A model generated the notes under the pieces. It had not been told where the DNA came from and made no database searches. It saw only the letters and a list, made by a program, of their open reading frames with translations. Source: DASQEH01 sp038239485 (GTDB taxonomy: Bacteria; Actinomycetota; Actinomycetes; Propionibacteriales; Nocardioidaceae). From it: a stretch of DNA of 64,000 nt. Position 1 is the stretch's first letter; every line of letters starts with the position of its first letter. Location: assembly GCA_038239485.1 (NCBI GenBank), contig JBBSET010000011.1, positions 8,071-72,070 of the forward strand, given 5' to 3'. The translations under genes and the position numbers were made by a program. This document shows positions 53,860-63,464 of the stretch, piece by piece.

Positions 53860-54957
53860 ATGACCCGGATCCGCGAGCTCGGCATCTCGATCGGCGTGCT
53901 GCCGACCGGCCCGACCAACTCCCTGTCCGATGTCGCGGGCGTCGGCGTCGGACATGCGACGCTGATTCGCGACGAGGCACCCTCGCCCGACGGCCGCGGC
54001 GTCGCCCGGACCGGCGTCACCGTGATCTGTGTCGCCGCCGACGCCTACCGTCGCCCGGTGCCCGCCGGTGGGGCCGTCCTCAACGGGGCGGGCGAATGCA
54101 CGGGCTTCATCGCGGCGACAGAGTGGGGGCTGCTCGAGACGCCGATCCTGCTGACGTCGACGATGCAGCTCGGGAGGGTCTACGACGCCGCCTGTGAGCT
54201 GATGATCGAGGCCCACCCGGAGGTCGGCGACGACGTCGTGATCCCCGTCGTCGGGGAGTGCGACGACTCCTACCTCAACAACGCCGCTCGGATGCAGGTC
54301 ACCAGGGCAGATGTCGAGTCCGCGTGGACGCGCGCCTCCACCGAAGCGGCAGCAGCGGCAGCGGGGCTTCCACGCGTATGCGACGAGGGCAGCGTGGGCG
54401 CCGGCACCGGCATGTCGTGCCTCGGGTTCAAGGGCGGCATCGGCACCGCGTCGCGGGTGACCGCAGCCGGGCATACCGTGGCCGTCCTCGTCCTGGCAAA
54501 CTTCGGATCGCGGGAGCGGCTGACCATCGACGGAATACCCGCCGGGAGGCTGCTGCCCCCGGACCGGTATGCCGAGCCGGACCCGGCCGGGTCGTGCATC
54601 GCGGTCGTTGTCACCGACGCTCCGCTCGACGGCGCGTCATGTGCGCGGTTGGCCCGGCGGGTCGGGCTCGGCCTGGCTCGGGTGGGCTCGTACGCCCATC
54701 ACGGCAGCGGCGAGATCTTCTTCTGCGCGGCGACCGGTCTGCGCCCGAAGGAGCGCAGCGGCCCGCTGTCCGGGGTTGCCCTGGCCGGGGCCGAGCTCAA
54801 CGACCTGTTCGCGGGCGTGGTCGAGGCCAGCGAGGAGGCGGTGCTGAACGCGCTGAGCGGGTCGCCGACGATGTACGGGCGTGACGGGAATGCCCGCGAG
54901 GGGCTGCCGCTGGAGGCTGTCCGAACCCTGCTCGCCAACCGCAGCGGCAACGGCTGA
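53860..54957 (+). CDS. P1 (S58) family aminopeptidase, DmpA/BapA type
   Basis: 365 residues from ATG 53860, seven nt after CAGGA. N-terminal nucleophile fold: TNSLSDVAGVGVGHATL, GAGECTGF, and the autoprocessing region EGSVGAGTGMSCLGFKGGIG with TASR after it, where the family self-cleaves before a Ser or Thr. The exact cut site is not decided here. Family members release N-terminal D- or beta-amino acids from peptides. No signal peptide. Divergent from the deacetylase, with which it may share regulation. Confidence 0.9.
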   Translation: MTRIRELGISIGVLPTGPTNSLSDVAGVGVGHATLIRDEAPSPDGRGVARTGVTVICVAADAYRRPVPAGGAVLNGAGECTGFIAATEWGLLETPILLTSTMQLGRVYDAACELMIEAHPEVGDDVVIPVVGECDDSYLNNAARMQVTRADVESAWTRASTEAAAAAAGLPRVCDEGSVGAGTGMSCLGFKGGIGTASRVTAAGHTVAVLVLANFGSRERLTIDGIPAGRLLPPDRYAEPDPAGSCIAVVVTDAPLDGASCARLARRVGLGLARVGSYAHHGSGEIFFCAATGLRPKERSGPLSGVALAGAELNDLFAGVVEASEEAVLNALSGSPTMYGRDGNAREGLPLEAVRTLLANRSGNG

Positions 54958-54976
54958 GCGCGGGGCTCGGTACCCG

Positions 54977-55939
54977 TCAGCGGAAATGCTGATGTCCGCG
55001 CAGCGTGGACCTCGGCACGTCGCCGTCGACGGTCACCGCGCCGATCTCCCCTCCATGCACCACCTGGCCGATCTCGATCCACTCGTCGGGGAGCGACGTG
55101 CCTGCCGGGAAGGTGGCGACGAGGCCGTAGTCGTCCCCACCCGTCAACACGAAGGTGATCGGGTCGAGCCCGAGGGCGGCACCGACCGCCCTGAGCGGCT
55201 CGGCGATCTCCAGGGCGCTCGACCGGACGTCGATGCAGACCCCACTCGCCGCGGCCACATGGCCGATGTCCTGCAGCAACCCGTCGCTCACGTCGATCAT
55301 GGCGGTGGCGCCGAGAGCGGCGGCCTGTGGCCCGGCGGCGTAGGGCGGCCGCGGCTGGCGGTGCGCATCGACGACGGCTCGAGGCGAGCGGAACCCGCGG
55401 CCCAGCACAGCGAATCCTGCTGCCGCCCACCCTTGTCGGCCCGCCAGCGCGACCAGGTCACCGGGCCGAGCGCCCGATCGCCGTACCACTGCGGCCTCAC
55501 AGACGCCCAGAGCGGTGACGGCGACCGTGATGAGGTCGGCTTCGGTGAGGTCTCCACCGACGACGCTTGCCCCGACCTGCGCGGCCTCGGCAGCAAGCCC
55601 GTCCGCGAAGTCCAGGGTCCACTCGGCCGGCAGCCCGGCGGGGACGCCGAGCCCGACGAGCAGTGCGGTGGCGCGCCCGCCCATGGCGTTGATGTCGGAC
55701 AGGTTCTCGGCGGCAGCCTTGTGGCCGATGTCGTCGGCACTCGACCAGTCCAGCCGGAAGTGGCGGTTCTGGATCAACATGTCGAGGCAGGCGATCACCT
55801 GGCCCGTCGGGACCGAGACGACGGCCGCGTCGTCCCCGGGGCCAATCGTCACGTGGTCGCCCTGCGCGAAACGAGACGTGACGGCGCCGACGACGCCGAA
55901 CTCCCCGACCTCGCCCACGCTGCCTGACAGAGTCGCCAC
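54977..55939 (-). CDS. thiL: Thiamine-monophosphate kinase
   Basis: 320 residues from GTG 55939. AIR-synthetase-like fold: GPGDDAAVV, the metal motifs ENLSDINAMG and VVGGDLTEAD, and MIDVSDGLLQDIGH with LTGGDDYGL. Makes thiamine pyrophosphate from thiamine phosphate. Followed on the plus strand by the AsnC-like gene. Other thi genes are not in the window. Confidence 0.95.
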   Translation of the reverse strand: MATLSGSVGEVGEFGVVGAVTSRFAQGDHVTIGPGDDAAVVSVPTGQVIACLDMLIQNRHFRLDWSSADDIGHKAAAENLSDINAMGGRATALLVGLGVPAGLPAEWTLDFADGLAAEAAQVGASVVGGDLTEADLITVAVTALGVCEAAVVRRSGARPGDLVALAGRQGWAAAGFAVLGRGFRSPRAVVDAHRQPRPPYAAGPQAAALGATAMIDVSDGLLQDIGHVAAASGVCIDVRSSALEIAEPLRAVGAALGLDPITFVLTGGDDYGLVATFPAGTSLPDEWIEIGQVVHGGEIGAVTVDGDVPRSTLRGHQHFR

Positions 55940-56061
55940 GCGTACCGCCCCTCGGACCGTTTCCCCGTCACTTCCGTGCGGGCTGGTTCTGTGACAACCT
56001 AACCTGGCAGCAACGCGAACGCCGCGTCATCGTCTCGACACAACATTGCAGGAGGTGCCCA

Positions 56062-56298
56062 GTGGTGGTTCAGGCCTACATCCTCATCCAGACCGAGGTG
56101 GGGAAGGCTGCGGAGGTCGCACTGTCCATCGCCGACGTCAGCGGGGTCACCCTCGCCGAGGACGTGACCGGGCCCTACGACGTCATCGTGCGCGCCGAGG
56201 CTCGCAACGTCGACGAGCTCGGAAAGCTGGTCGTCGCGAGGGTCCAGGCGATCAACGGGATCACCCGCACACTGACCTGCCCCGTGGTTCATATCTGA
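56062..56298 (+). CDS. Lrp/AsnC ligand-binding (RAM) domain protein without DNA-binding domain
   Basis: 78 residues from GTG 56062, six nt after AGGAGG. The whole protein is one RAM domain (VQAYILIQTEVGKAAEVA, GPYDVIVRAEARNVDELG, GITRTLTCPVVHI). No helix-turn-helix, so it is a stand-alone small-molecule binding protein; an effector amino acid and a partner are unknown. Common next to thiL and the DUF3515 gene in actinobacteria. Confidence 0.92.
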   Translation: MVVQAYILIQTEVGKAAEVALSIADVSGVTLAEDVTGPYDVIVRAEARNVDELGKLVVARVQAINGITRTLTCPVVHI

Positions 56299-56342
56299 GC
56301 CCGACGCACCCCGCGGCGTGGCTGCGCCTGCCATCCGCCGCG

Positions 56343-56828
56343 GTGCGGGTGGGAGGCGTTGTCGCGTGTGCGGCGGTCCTGCTGAGCGGGTGCGGCTCCC
56401 CCGGCCCCGTCCAGGTCGACGGGCCGAAGCTGCTAGGTACCGACGCCGCCCAGTGCCGGCGCCTCGTCCAGGCGCTGCCCGACACGGTCGCGGGACAGAA
56501 GCGCAGGAACATCTCGCCGGCAGACGCCCCCGCCGCCGCCTGGGGTGATCCGGCGATCGTGCTCCGCTGCGGGGTGCACAAGCCGGCCGCCCTGCGGCCG
56601 ACGTCGTTCTGCCTCGAGGTAAACCACGTCGGCTGGCTCGCGACCCAGGGTGGCAAGGCAGTGCCGATGAGCCGGCCCGCGGCCGGGACGGTGGACTTCA
56701 CCACGATCGGACGGTCGGTGTACGTCGAGCTGAGCGTGCCGGGCGCGTACCAGCCCCAGGTGGATGCGCTACCCGCCATGGCGCGGCCGGTGTCGGTGGC
56801 CACCCAGGATGTGCATCCTTGCCTGTGA
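56343..56828 (+). CDS. DUF3515 family lipoprotein
   Basis: 161 residues from GTG 56343; no ribosome-binding site, so translation may be coupled to the preceding gene 45 nt upstream. Short signal peptide with lipobox LLSGC (Cys about 17), then conserved cysteines (AQCRRLV, LRCGV, FCLEV, HPCL) suggesting disulfides outside the membrane. Found between the AsnC-like gene and ddl in relatives. Function unknown; likely surface-exposed. Confidence 0.82.
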   Translation: MRVGGVVACAAVLLSGCGSPGPVQVDGPKLLGTDAAQCRRLVQALPDTVAGQKRRNISPADAPAAAWGDPAIVLRCGVHKPAALRPTSFCLEVNHVGWLATQGGKAVPMSRPAAGTVDFTTIGRSVYVELSVPGAYQPQVDALPAMARPVSVATQDVHPCL

Positions 56829-56867
56829 CGCGACCGTCCTACGCTGTGTGGCTGAGCGGTGAACCGG

Positions 56868-57983
<1,116 letters not shown>

Positions 57984-58007
57984 TCGCCGGAGCCTATCTG
58001 CTCCACA

Positions 58008-59105
58008 ATGGCTGTCATGGCGACACACGACGACACCGGCAGACTGAGCCCGAACACCATCGCGGTCAAGGCGGGGCGACCCCCGGCGACCCCTGACGAA
58101 CCGCTGAACGGACCGCTCGTGATGGCCTCGACGTATGTCGCCGGGGGCGAGATGGAGTACGGCCGGTACGCGAACCCGACCTGGGAGGCGTTCGAGTCAG
58201 CCATCGGCGAGCTCGAGGGCGGCAGGGCGATCTCGTTCGCGTCGGGGATGGCGGCGGTGAGCACCGTGCTGGACCTGGTCGCTCCGGGCGAGACGGTCGT
58301 CGCCGCAAGACACTGCTACCAGGGCACGCTCGTGCACCTGGCCGCGCTGGAGGAGCGTGGTCTGCTGAAGGTGGTGCTCGTCGACATCGACGACACCGAG
58401 CAGGTGCTGGCCGCCCTCGACGACGACGTCGCCCTGCTCTGGATCGAGTCGCCGACCAACCCTGCGCTCGAGGTCGCGGACATCGGGGCGCTGTGCGCCG
58501 GGGCACGCGAAGCCGGGGTACGCACCGTCGTCGACAACACCTTCGCCACTCCCCTGGTGCAGACCCCCCTCGCGCTTGGCGCCGACGTGGTGGTGCACTC
58601 GGCGACCAAGTACATCGCCGGACACTCCGACGCGCTCCTCGGGGTTGTCGTGACGGCTGACGACGAGATCTGGCGCGCGTGCGACGGTAGGCGGCGGGTG
58701 TTGGGCGCCGTGCCGGGCACACTGGAGGCCTGGTTGGCCCTGCGCGGGCTCCGTACCCTGCACCTGAGGGTCGAGCGCTCGACCCAGAACGCCCGGGAGC
58801 TGGTACACCGGCTCGGCGCTCACCCGGCTGTGGAACGGGTCCGGTATCCCGGGTTCGGCGGCATCGCCGCGATCGAGGTGTCAGGAGGCGCCGACGGTGC
58901 CGACCTGGTGAGCCACTCGACAAAGCTATGGGTGCACGCGACCAGCCTCGGCGGGGTCGAGTCGTCGCTGGAGCGCAGGCGTCGGTGGGCGGGCGAGGCG
59001 GTGACGATCCCGGCGAACCTGATCCGCCTCAGCGTCGGCGTCGAGGACGTCGAAGACCTGTGGAACGACCTCAGCCAGGCCCTTGACGCCGTGCGACCCA
59101 CGTAG
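58008..59105 (+). CDS. Cystathionine gamma-synthase/lyase family PLP enzyme
   Basis: 365 residues from ATG 58008 (or ATG 58017); no ribosome-binding site is visible and the gap to ddl is tiny, so a leaderless transcript is plausible. PLP motifs: SGMAAVSTVL, DNTFATPLVQTPLALGADVV, and Schiff-base lysine in HSATKYIAGHSD. Could be a synthase (methionine pathway) or lyase (cysteine pathway); sequence alone does not decide. Confidence 0.9.
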   Translation: MAVMATHDDTGRLSPNTIAVKAGRPPATPDEPLNGPLVMASTYVAGGEMEYGRYANPTWEAFESAIGELEGGRAISFASGMAAVSTVLDLVAPGETVVAARHCYQGTLVHLAALEERGLLKVVLVDIDDTEQVLAALDDDVALLWIESPTNPALEVADIGALCAGAREAGVRTVVDNTFATPLVQTPLALGADVVVHSATKYIAGHSDALLGVVVTADDEIWRACDGRRRVLGAVPGTLEAWLALRGLRTLHLRVERSTQNARELVHRLGAHPAVERVRYPGFGGIAAIEVSGGADGADLVSHSTKLWVHATSLGGVESSLERRRRWAGEAVTIPANLIRLSVGVEDVEDLWNDLSQALDAVRPT

Positions 59106-59158
59106 CGCTTGACCCAGCGGGTCGCAGCCTGTCGCCGGGCGTGCCTGGTCCGGTTGGG

Positions 59159-60160
59159 TCAGGCGCGCTCGGGCTTGACGGCTCGCGAGATCAGGCTGAT
59201 CAGCATTTCCTGCGGGGTGAGCTCGCCCCTGACCAGAGCGGCCACATGCTCGACGATCGGCATCTCCACCCCGCTGCGCGAGGCGAGGTCGCGGATCGAC
59301 TCACAGGACTTGACCCCCTCGGCCACCTGTCGGGTCGATGCGACGATCTCCTCGATGCTGAGCCCGCGACCGAGCTTCTCGCCGAATGTCCGGTTGCGCG
59401 ACAGCGACGACGAGCAGGTCGCCACCAGGTCGCCCAGCCCGGCGAGACCCGAGAACGTGTAAGGGTCGGCCCCGAGCACGCTGCCGAGGCGAGCGGTCTC
59501 CGCGAGGCCGCGGGTGATCACGGTGGCCGTCGCGTTGTCCCCGAACCCCAGGCCCGCGGCCATACCGACCGCGAGGGCGATGACATTCTTGGTGGCGCCG
59601 CCCAGCTCGCAGCCCACCACGTCGGTGTTGGTGTACAGGCGAAACGTCGGCGTATGACAGCGAGCCTGCAGCATCTCGGCCACCGCCTGGTCGGTGCAGG
59701 CGATCACCGACGCCGCGGGCTGTCGTGCCGCGATCTCATGGGACAGGTTCGGACCGGTGAGCACCGCGACCCGGTCGTCGCCGAGGCCGGCCACCTCCTC
59801 GATCACCTCACTCATCCGCTTGGCGGTGCCGAGCTCGACACCCTTCATCAGGCTCATCACGACGGCGTCGTCGTCGATATGCTTGGCCCAGTCCTCGAGG
59901 TTCGACCGCAACGTCTGCGACGGGACCGCGAGCGCGACGACCGACGCCCCGTCCAGGGCCTCCTCTGGGTCGTGCGTGGCGCTGATCGACGGCGGGAGGG
60001 TGATACCGGCCAGGTAGTCGGCGTTCTCATGCCGGAGGTTGATGCTGTCGCTCAGCTCCTGACGGCGAGCCCACATCACCACATCGTTGCCCGCCTCGGC
60101 CAGGACCAGCGAGAACGCCGTACCCCAGGACCCTGCTCCGAAGACCGCGACCTTGCTCAT
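59159..60160 (-). CDS. gpsA: Glycerol-3-phosphate dehydrogenase (NAD(P)+)
   Basis: 333 residues. VFGAGSWGTAFSLVLAEAG binds NAD(P), VPSQTLRSNL and the catalytic lysine in ELGGATKNVIALAVGM are conserved. Makes glycerol-3-phosphate for phospholipids. It overlaps plsC by four bases; the pair forms the head of glycerolipid synthesis with cdsA elsewhere in the window. Confidence 0.96.
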   Translation of the reverse strand: MSKVAVFGAGSWGTAFSLVLAEAGNDVVMWARRQELSDSINLRHENADYLAGITLPPSISATHDPEEALDGASVVALAVPSQTLRSNLEDWAKHIDDDAVVMSLMKGVELGTAKRMSEVIEEVAGLGDDRVAVLTGPNLSHEIAARQPAASVIACTDQAVAEMLQARCHTPTFRLYTNTDVVGCELGGATKNVIALAVGMAAGLGFGDNATATVITRGLAETARLGSVLGADPYTFSGLAGLGDLVATCSSSLSRNRTFGEKLGRGLSIEEIVASTRQVAEGVKSCESIRDLASRSGVEMPIVEHVAALVRGELTPQEMLISLISRAVKPERA

Positions 60161-60984
60161 GTGGTTTCCTCGTCGGCCGCGCGGTCCGAGGTCGGCGACG
60201 GCGTCGGCGGCTGGTACTTGTTGTGCGGGTTGTTGGGGTTACCGAACTCAGCCATCCCGGCAGCCCGTGAGTCGAACCGCTCAGCCGGCGCCCGCTCATG
60301 CCGGATCTCCTCCAGCAAGGCAGTGATGGCGGCCATCACACGCTCGATCGCCTCAGCCAGTAGCTCCAAGGTGGGCTCCTGGCCGGCCAGGTCCGACAGG
60401 TCGACCGGCGCCCCGGCGCGGATCTGCATCAGCTTGCGCGGGAAGATGCGCGGCCGGCGAGCGTACGGAGGCAGGATCTCCTGCGGTCCCCACTGCGCAC
60501 ACGGGATGACCGGGCAGCCTGTGGTCAACGCAATCCGGGCGGCTCCCGACTTCCCGGTCATCGGCCACATGCCGGGGTCGCGTGTCATGGTGCCTTCGGG
60601 GTAGACGATCAGGCACTCGCCTGCCTCCACCGCCGCGACGGCCGCGCTGAACGCGTCCGCAGCGTTGGCGCTCATCCGGTACACCGGGATCTGGCCGGCG
60701 CTGGTGAGGATGCGGCCGGCGATCGGCACCTTGAAGACCTCGGCCTTGCCGAGGAAACGCGGGATCCGGCCGTGGTCGTACACGAAGTGGGCGAACGGCA
60801 TCGGATCCACCTCGGAGACGTGGTTGACGGCCAGCACACACCCGCCCTCGGTCGGAATGTTGCCCCCACTGCGCCAGTCGCGCCTGGTCAGCACCATCAG
60901 CGGGCGACGCAGCACGAAGACGCAGAACGCCATCGCCCAGCCACGCTTCTGTGTCGGCACCTCGACTCCCTCCCGTCGCCGCAT
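60157..60984 (-). CDS. plsC: 1-acyl-glycerol-3-phosphate acyltransferase
   Basis: 275 residues from ATG 60984; GTG 60960, five nt after GAGGGAG, is a good alternative. Acyltransferase motifs NHVSEVD (NHx4D), FLGKAEVFKVP and VYPEGTMTRD are intact. One membrane-associated helix near the N terminus. It makes phosphatidic acid. The C-terminal Pro/Thr/Asp-rich tail is disordered. Coupled to gpsA. Confidence 0.94.
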   Translation of the reverse strand: MRRREGVEVPTQKRGWAMAFCVFVLRRPLMVLTRRDWRSGGNIPTEGGCVLAVNHVSEVDPMPFAHFVYDHGRIPRFLGKAEVFKVPIAGRILTSAGQIPVYRMSANAADAFSAAVAAVEAGECLIVYPEGTMTRDPGMWPMTGKSGAARIALTTGCPVIPCAQWGPQEILPPYARRPRIFPRKLMQIRAGAPVDLSDLAGQEPTLELLAEAIERVMAAITALLEEIRHERAPAERFDSRAAGMAEFGNPNNPHNKYQPPTPSPTSDRAADEETT

Positions 60985-61069
60985 GCCTTCGGACCTTCCG
61001 GAGCATCAGCGGTGAGACAGCCTCGCCTTGTGGCCGGCCGCTCTCGTGCAGGTGGCAAGATCGTCGTTG

Positions 61070-61753
61070 ATGTCGTCGCCCACCGTTCACCCCGGCCCCT
61101 GGACCATCATCGTCCCGGTCAAGCAAACCACGATCGCCAAGAGCAGGCTAAGCGGCCTTGACGCCTCGACGCGGCAGCGGCTCGCGGTGGCGTTCGCGCA
61201 AGACACCGTGGCGGCCGCGATCGCGTGCCCCGACGTGGCTCGGGTCATCGTCGTCACCGACGACGCCGCTGGTGTCCTGCTACGCGAGCTCGGCGCAGAC
61301 GTCATACCCGACACACCGAACGCGGGGCTCAACGCCGCCCTCGAGCACGCCGCTCGTCAGGTCCGCGCGGACGACGGCGGGGTGTCGATCGCCGCGCTGT
61401 CGTCTGACCTGCCGTCGCTCAGGCCGGGCGACCTGTCGAGAGCGATCCATGCGACCGGGGCGGCCCGATGGTTCGTCCCCGACCTCGCCGGTGACGGTAC
61501 GGTGATGGTGGCTGCCGCCGTGGGTTACCCGTTCGAGCCCCGGTTCGGACACCAGTCCCGCGCCGGGCATCGCGGCCTGGGGATGGTCGAGGTGGCCGAC
61601 GCCGGCTTGGAGCGGCTTCGCCGAGATGTCGACACGCTGCCGGACCTGGTCGACGCTCGCCGCCGGGGAACCGGGCCTCACACCGCCCTGGTGCTGGCCG
61701 ACCTCGGCGACCTGGACGGCGGCCGGGAGCTGGAAGAGCGGCGGCCGGCATGA
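61070..61753 (+). CDS. cofC: Phosphoenolpyruvate/2-phospholactate guanylyltransferase CofC/FbiD
   Basis: 227 residues from ATG 61070; upstream ATG 61028 less likely. Nucleotidyltransferase start WTIIVPVKQTTIAKSRL with the P-loop-like lysines, IVVTDD, and AALSSDLPSLRPGDL with the metal-binding Asp. Part of coenzyme F420 synthesis, so the organism likely makes F420. Overlaps the next gene by four bases. Divergent from plsC. Confidence 0.9.
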   Translation: MSSPTVHPGPWTIIVPVKQTTIAKSRLSGLDASTRQRLAVAFAQDTVAAAIACPDVARVIVVTDDAAGVLLRELGADVIPDTPNAGLNAALEHAARQVRADDGGVSIAALSSDLPSLRPGDLSRAIHATGAARWFVPDLAGDGTVMVAAAVGYPFEPRFGHQSRAGHRGLGMVEVADAGLERLRRDVDTLPDLVDARRRGTGPHTALVLADLGDLDGGRELEERRPA

Positions 61754-61962
61754 CATCGGTCCAGGCCACGGTGTTCACATACGACGAGGAGAGCAGGTCC
61801 GGCTCGGTGGCATTGGACGACGGCTCCCAGAAGCTCTTCTCTGCAGCCGCCTTCGGTGTCGGCGGCCTTCGGCTGCTCCGGCCCGGTCAGCGGGTCAGGC
61901 TGAGCGTGGACGAGTCAGGGGAAGTCCAGGCGCTGACGATCGTGACGCTCGGCGAGCCCTGA
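61750..61962 (+). CDS. Small OB-fold (cold-shock-like) protein
   Basis: 70 residues from ATG 61750, overlapping cofC by ATGA. The strand pattern VQATVFTYDEESRSGSVALD and PGQRVRLSVDESGEVQALTI resembles a cold-shock/OB domain, though the RNP motifs of CspA (KGFGFI, VFVHF) are not there. Function unknown; translational coupling to cofC is a steady feature of this lineage as far as I recall. Confidence 0.75.
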   Translation: MTSVQATVFTYDEESRSGSVALDDGSQKLFSAAAFGVGGLRLLRPGQRVRLSVDESGEVQALTIVTLGEP

Positions 61963-61971
61963 GCGAAGGGG

Positions 61972-62796
61972 TCAGCTCGGCTCCGCGGCCTCGGGCACCG
62001 AGTTTGTCCCCGTCGTCGTTCCGGACGGCTGGACAGTCGCCTCGACCGTCGCAACGGGTGAGTCGTTCGGCGTCTCATCCGCGCCAGGCGACGATGTCGG
62101 CGTGTTGGCGGCCGTCGTCGTGGCAGCAGCCTTCTTCGCCGTGCTTTTCGCGGCGGTCTTCTTCGCGGTGCTTTTCGCGGCGGTCTTCTTCGCGGTGCTC
62201 TTCGCGGCGGTCCTCTTCGCCGTGCCCTTCGTCGTGCCCTTCTTCGCGGGCGCCCTCGTCGCCGTCGTCTTCTTGGCCGTCGCCTCGGCCGTCGTCTTCT
62301 TGGCCGTCGCCGGCTCGCCACTCGTCGCCGTGCTCTTCTTCGCCGTGCTCTTCTTCGCAGTGCCCTTCTTGGCGGTGCTCTTCTTCGTCGGCGGCCTCGT
62401 CGCGGTCGTCTTCTTGGCCGTCGCCTCGGCCGCCGTCTTCTTGGCCGTCGCCGGCTCGCTGGACCTGGCCCACGTCGGGGCAGCCGTCCCGATCGGAGTC
62501 TCCCCCGGCGTGGTCCTTCGCGTACCCGACACCACGCCGCGCAGGTCGGCGCCTGCTCTGAAGGTGGGTCCGGCTGACGTCTGCGCGCTGGTCTGTTGTC
62601 CCGTTCGGGGGTCACGCACGACGCGAGACGACCGCACCGCCTTCTCGAAGGCGTTCAGCCCCGTGAGCGCGGCCTTCTCGACGCGTGCGACCTCATGGGT
62701 GAGGGCCTCGAGCAGCGCCTCCAGGGCATGACGTGCTGTTTTGATATTGGCCTCGACCTGCTTGGAGAGGCCTTCGAAGAAGTCGCTGCCGTTCAT
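61972..62796 (-). CDS. hupB: HupB-type histone-like protein with Lys/Ala-rich tail
   Basis: 274 residues from ATG 62796, six nt after AAGGGA. The first 90 residues follow the HU fold: MNGSDFFEGLSKQVEANIKT, EKAALTGLNAFEKAVR, VVRDPRTGQQTSAQTSAG and FRAGADLRGVVSG. Some HU positions are changed: LTGLNAFE for the usual G-F-G-x-F, and SAQTSAGPTF near the DNA-intercalating tip. The rest is histone-H1-like, built from AKKTA, AKKST and TKKST units, ending in an acidic Thr/Ser tail. Adjacency to leuD matches mycobacterial hupB. Compacts DNA. Confidence 0.85.
   Translation of the reverse strand: MNGSDFFEGLSKQVEANIKTARHALEALLEALTHEVARVEKAALTGLNAFEKAVRSSRVVRDPRTGQQTSAQTSAGPTFRAGADLRGVVSGTRRTTPGETPIGTAAPTWARSSEPATAKKTAAEATAKKTTATRPPTKKSTAKKGTAKKSTAKKSTATSGEPATAKKTTAEATAKKTTATRAPAKKGTTKGTAKRTAAKSTAKKTAAKSTAKKTAAKSTAKKAAATTTAANTPTSSPGADETPNDSPVATVEATVQPSGTTTGTNSVPEAAEPS
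62131..62211 (-). repeat. 27-bp tandem repeat in hupB, three units
   Basis: Units 62131-62157, 62158-62184 and 62185-62211 differ by one or two bases and encode TAAKSTAKK. A fourth, degenerate unit follows to 62238. The unit is a multiple of three, so it expands in frame. Confidence 0.85.
62254..62459 (-). repeat. 65-bp duplicated segment in hupB
   Basis: 62254-62318 and 62395-62459 are identical at 63 of 65 positions, in the same orientation, 76 bp apart. Both encode a variant of EPATAKKTAAEATAKKTTATR. A partial copy of an internal coding duplication, pointing to recent tail growth. Confidence 0.85.
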
Positions 62797-62862
62797 TGAC
62801 CGTCCCTTCGCCAACGCGTGACTGGAGCCTACGCCCGCAGTAACGGGCCACGATGCAACGCC

Positions 62863-63450
62863 CTACAGCGTCACAGGCTTGAACGATTGTCGGTCGAGCT
62901 CATAGCGGGACACATCGTCGCCATGACTCATCGTGATCCCGATGTCGTCCAGCCCCTCCAGCAAGCGCCAGCGGGTGTAGTCGTCGATCTCGAAGGATGC
63001 CACCAGGTCACCGGCGCGCACCTGCTTGGCGACGAGGTCGACGGTGACCTGAGTGGTGGCGTCGCTCTCGACGAGCGACCAGAGAGCCTCCACGGTCTGT
63101 TCGTCGACGACAGCCGTGAGTAGCCCGGCCTTCCCCGAGTTCCCGCGGAAGATGTCCCCGAACCGCGGGCTCAGGACGACCCGGAAGCCGTAGTCGTGCA
63201 ACGCCCATACCGCGTGTTCGCGAGACGAGCCAGTACCGAAGTCGGGCCCCGCGACGAGCACGCTCGCGCCGGCATACTGCGGCTGGTTGAGGACGAACTC
63301 CGGGTCGTTGCGCCACGCGGCGAAGAGCCCGTCCTCGAAGCCGGTGCGGGTTATCCGCTTGAGATAGACGGCGGGGATGATCTGGTCGGTGTCGACATTG
63401 CCACGGCGCAGCGGAAGGACCGTGCCGGTGTGCTCGGTGAAGGCGTCCAT
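62863..63450 (-). CDS. leuD: 3-isopropylmalate dehydratase small subunit
   Basis: 195 residues from ATG 63450, six nt after AGGAG. GNVDTDQIIPAVYLKRI at the start and GPDFGTGSSREHAVWAL in the core, which holds the substrate-binding serine and arginine. With LeuC isomerises 2- to 3-isopropylmalate in leucine synthesis. The longer open frame upstream is antisense noise over leuC. Confidence 0.96.
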   Translation of the reverse strand: MDAFTEHTGTVLPLRRGNVDTDQIIPAVYLKRITRTGFEDGLFAAWRNDPEFVLNQPQYAGASVLVAGPDFGTGSSREHAVWALHDYGFRVVLSPRFGDIFRGNSGKAGLLTAVVDEQTVEALWSLVESDATTQVTVDLVAKQVRAGDLVASFEIDDYTRWRLLEGLDDIGITMSHGDDVSRYELDRQSFKPVTL

Positions 63451-63464
63451 ATGTGCTCCTCGTC

